A stretch of DNA of 64,000 bases from Emydura subglobosa. Its lineage: Eukaryota > Chordata > Testudines > Chelidae. The notes under the pieces were generated by a model. It saw nothing but the letters and a program-made list of their open reading frames with translations, was not told the origin of the DNA and did no database searches. The DNA lies in contig ML679954.1 of assembly GCA_007922225.1 (NCBI GenBank), positions 24,635,003 to 24,699,002 on the forward strand, in the 5' to 3' direction. The position numbers and the translations under genes are program-made. Below, piece after piece: positions 61,141 to 64,000 of the stretch; the stretch's first letter is position 1; each line of letters opens with the position of its first letter.

Positions 61141-61562
61141 GCAGGCTTCACTGACCATCAAGATGTCAGCTCCCACCTTCAGTCAGCCCATGATATCAAT
61201 CTCCATTGTCCACTTGTTAAATTTGCGAACAAGTACCTTAATGCTTACTCCTGTGCTCTCCCTCACGCTTCTGAGGAGCTCCTTATAGTCATTTGTAAAG
61301 CTGCCCCATAATCGTAGTTCCACACCCTCTTTAAAACACTCCATTTCCATGATAGCCACAAAAATCTTAAGAATGGTTAAGGCTGTTGGTGTGCTGAGAC
61401 CATTATCATGCTGACCAATGTTGTACTCACCCATTTGTCTCGTTTTATATTTAAACTGTAAGCTCTTTGGGGCAGGGATGGTCTTTCGTTCTGTGTACGC
61501 TGAGGTTCATGACTAGCATTCCAATGTACTACAATAATACAAATAATAAATAGTAATTACAA
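61141..61562 (+). mobile_element. L2-like LINE, part 2 with 3' end
   Basis: The text continues the L2 copy: 'accatcaagatgtcagctcc', 'cagcccatgatatcaatctcc', 'ccacttgttaaatttgcgaac' and 'gaggagctccttatagtcat', then 'aaggctgttggtgtgctgag' and 'atcatgctgaccaatgttg'. The 3' untranslated end has 'ctgtaagctctttggggcagg' and finishes 'aatacaaataataaatag'. Decayed coding text, no usable frame. Confidence 0.85.
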
Positions 61563-61589
61563 TTTGTCTGTCCTCTGGGAGTCTCAAAC

Positions 61590-61690
61590 ATTGATTTTCA
61601 GAACAGCTAGTGAAAGAGGTATTATGCTCATTTTACAGATGGGGAACTGTATGGGGGGAAAAACAGAGGAAACTAAGAGAAGCTCAGCAT
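61590..61690 (-). mobile_element. MIR SINE fragment, antisense
   Basis: 'tattatgctcattttacagatggggaactg' is the reverse complement of the MIR 'cagtt(t)cccatctgtaaaatg' core. It is nearly the same phrase as in the MIR at 2868-3030. The remainder is degenerate. Confidence 0.55.
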
Positions 61691-62427
61691 CACAAAAAGA
61701 AAATGGGACTTCTGTGTTCTGAGAATAAATTCGCTTTGGCTGTGCTTATATCCCTAATATTTTTGCTTACCATGAAAATTTGATCAGACAGTTCTAATTA
61801 ACACAAACACTAGTGAAAAGTGAATTCTAATCTCATATGCAGGAATATTCTCACTGGAAGTGGGGTATGTATATGCATATTTAGATGAGTTTGCATATAA
61901 ATAATGAAAGCAGAGTTTGCTCTTTGTGACTATCTTGTTTCCATTGCCTTCACTGGGCACTGGCTTAGACCTTAGCCAGATTTCAGCCAGAAAACAGACA
62001 CAGCCACACACAAAACCATGTGTGTGTATGTAGATCATTGATTTGCATGCACACATGGCTGAAGTGGTCATGCAAAATCTCTGTTTCAGGCCCCCCTGCA
62101 TTGCTTGTAGATGTAAAGTACACTGGCATCCCAGCTTTCTGACTGGAAATAAATCCCTATGATTCTTGAGAATACTACTAAAGAGACTTGTAGAAATATA
62201 GGTGTTGCAATCTGTTAGCTGATAAGAGTCCAGCAAATGCAGAGATGGAAGCATCACTCTTCCTTTCTGCCACCAGAAACCTTTCAAATCAACCCACTTG
62301 AAATTTAAAAGTTTCAATTTGCTTGGTGGAAAAAGTGAATCTTTCCACTATTTTCATCAGGTGAAGGTGGCAGAGCTGGTTTCCTTTCCAAGCTCCAGTT
62401 TAACTGGTGAGGGTGCTGCTGCTAAGG
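61691..62427. other. No gene recognised; long but featureless minus frame
   Basis: The longest open frame of the window (177 residues, 62317-61784 minus) lies here. It has no domain, no plausible signal or membrane layout, and includes residues from a TG-rich tract (about 62018-62034). Judged a chance frame. Confidence 0.3.
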
Positions 62428-62612
62428 AATAAAGAGACAGAAAGGGAAGAGAGAGCAATAAAAGGAAGGAGAAGAAGAAAAGAAGCAGCAATCCTGTTCT
62501 CTGTTGTTCCCACATCCTCTCTACTTCTTATGGTCTCTCTTTTATTTTCTTCTCTCTGTCCCTCTCTCCTCCCTATTCTCTATCTTTCCTCTCTGTCTTC
62601 ACTCCTTTCCCA
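62428..62612. repeat. Purine tract followed by pyrimidine tract
   Basis: About 65 bp of almost pure A/G (62428-62492, 'gagacagaaagggaagagag') is followed by about 118 bp of C/T-rich text (62495-62612, 'tctctgtccctctctcctcc'). The two arms can pair as a loose hairpin and such tracts favour triplex DNA. It is probably a degenerate microsatellite. Confidence 0.6.
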
Positions 62613-63409
62613 ACTCTAAAAATGTTAATTTAAAATAGATTGTGATGAATCTACTATTTCCCTCATTGCAGAGAGAGGATGTGCCTTGAAAGCACTGCCT
62701 TTCACTGAGTGGTGAATTAAAGGGTTTCACTTTTGTCAGCCCAGAAGACAGTTTCCAGAGGATGAAATTCTATGACCAGTTTAATATTTGTAATCATGTA
62801 AGCAGATATACCGAGTTCACTGTGTGATGACTCTCCGCTTTAGTCTAAGAAAAAAACATCCATTCTGTCTTCTTAAAAATATTTTACATTTTGTACAATA
62901 TAGAAAAACAAAACAATAAGTAAAGTTAATATTTACCAACTTACTTTCCCTAGTCGTTACTGTAACGTTCAGCTCCCAAAAATACCCTTGTATAATTAGC
63001 ACTGATATCAAGTACCATTTATAGGGCAGGGGTAGGGTCAGATTGTCATAGAACTTAAGGGATAAATTTAGGATAGCTTTCCAAAAGACTCATCTTCCTA
63101 TTTCAGAGAGCAATTTGCACCAAAACCAACATGAACACCATCACTTCCATCAGCACTTTGTGTTTCCAAGAATCAGCTGAGGATGCAAATTTCACCACTA
63201 GCTATATGAGACTCAGAAAAGCTGAGGAGTTCCAATGACAGCCAGGTTCAAGAAATATCAAGACTCGACATTTAAGGAAGAAAGGACTTTGGCTACCAAG
63301 GAGTCAGAGAGCAGGCCTGGTACTTTGTAACCACCAGAGGAAAGAGATAACAGTGACATTCTACACAGCTAAAGATAGATGAGGATGGGCAGGCTGTGGC
63401 CACCAGAGA
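62613..63409. other. No gene recognised
   Basis: AT-rich sequence up to about 63100; beyond that the text may already belong to the upstream part of the CR1-like ORF1 that is clear from 63570. Confidence 0.3.
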
Positions 63410-64000
63410 GAAGAGGAGCAGAAATAATTCCACACAGATAGAAGATTCCTCTCAAGATCCAGCTGATTCAATGAAACGGAGAGATGTACAGGACTCACCC
63501 GTGGATGGCAGCTAAGCTCAAATTGTAAGAAAATAAAGCTTGCCCACAAAGAGTTCTCCAACTGTCCCTTGTTGGGGATTTAATATTCAGAAAGAACTTT
63601 CTGCAAGAGATAGGCAGGCAATAGGATGATGTGCTGCCTTCCTGGAACCAAGAGACAAGACATCACTCTAAGATTGAGTAGGCTTTCGAAGCTGAAGGGA
63701 AAGGATCCATTAGTGATGGTTCTTTTTTGCACTAATGACACTGCATCATGGGATATCTCACAGGTAGTGGATGACTTCAGAGAATTTAGATGCATGCTGA
63801 AGAAGAAGAATGTCCAAGCAATCGTCTCTGAGATCCTTCCTGTATCACGAGAAAAGGAAGACGGAAGGCAAAAAGTTCTGGAAGTTAACTGCTAGCTAGG
63901 TAAGTGGTTTAAGGAGGGGTTTGGATTGGTTCTACCTTCAGAGTGGAGAGAAGGCTGTATAGTTTTGCTGGTCTTCACGTCAGTAATAGAAGGATCAATC
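63410..64000 (+). pseudogene. CR1-type ORF1 with esterase domain, truncated by window end
   Basis: 'gttggggatttaatattcag' at 63571 codes VGDLIFR, a form of the block I 'vGDS..r' motif with Ser changed to Leu. After a phase change and a stop, frame 63626-63895 reads MMCCLPGTKRQDITLRL (the 'CLPGa...D' block). It continues with LVMVLFCTNDTAS (GxND with Gly to Cys), then FREFRCML and IVSEILPVS. After the stop, text equivalent to 'LgkWfkeGFg' continues to the window end. This is an SGNH-type esterase of a CR1-family ORF1, the second in the window. The mutated nucleophile and shifts make it non-functional. The rest of the element, if any, lies beyond 64000. Confidence 0.75.

Noticed and set aside
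61784..62317. Longest open frame of the window (177 residues, minus)
   Set aside because: No domain, no signal or membrane layout, includes a TG-rich tract, no plausible splice or start context. A frame of this length is uncommon but not impossible by chance in 64 kb of AT-rich DNA read in six frames.
1..64000. Bacterial-type systems (operons, CRISPR, prophage, defence islands)
   Set aside because: Vertebrate LINEs, SINEs and LTRs are spread throughout, no dense coding exists, and no spaced direct repeats of CRISPR type were seen.

Overview
The window looks like non-coding nuclear DNA from a turtle (Testudines). It is AT-rich and intron-like or intergenic, with no run of recognisable exons. 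Its interspersed repeats are CR1 LINEs with turtle-type and amniote-type 3' tails, L2-like LINE 3' ends, MIR-type tRNA SINEs, solo LTRs and many short palindromic DNA-transposon-like elements. The species assignment is inference from these repeats; no host gene was identified that could confirm it.

Layout. 1-5.4 kb: an unassigned LTR-like repeat, an L2 tail, an antisense MIR and unique AT-rich DNA. 5.4-11.3 kb: a first copy of a palindromic element (family A), an unassigned block with broken reading frames, low-complexity DNA and two small inverted-repeat elements. 11.5-15.4 kb: the main object, a long decayed CR1 LINE with an ORF1 esterase region, an endonuclease, a reverse transcriptase and a 3' tail. 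Next come a second tail of the same family (15.9 kb) and an antisense turtle repeat. 21.9-22.4 kb: a solo LTR with a TATA-like box and a near-perfect target duplication. 27.8-28.5 kb and 33.6-34.7 kb: GC-richer, probably repeat-derived blocks. 30.8-31.1 kb, minus strand: the only host-gene candidate, an open frame with one strong membrane segment behind a possible splice acceptor. 43.6-45.4 kb: a CR1 3' end split by a ~1 kb LTR. 45.8 kb: a good MIR. 54.2-55.0 kb: a minus-strand LTR. 57.0-57.7 kb: another CR1 subfamily. 60.7-61.6 kb: an L2 3' end split by a family A element. 63.4-64.0 kb: the start of another CR1-type ORF1, running off the window.

No bacterial-style operon, CRISPR array, rRNA or tRNA gene was seen. 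Most open frames are chance frames in AT-rich DNA or relics of retroelements. The interest lies in the nested insertions, the hairpin-forming short elements, the paired ORF1 esterase relics and the single membrane-protein-like frame. Family names rest on pattern recognition alone; no database search was run.
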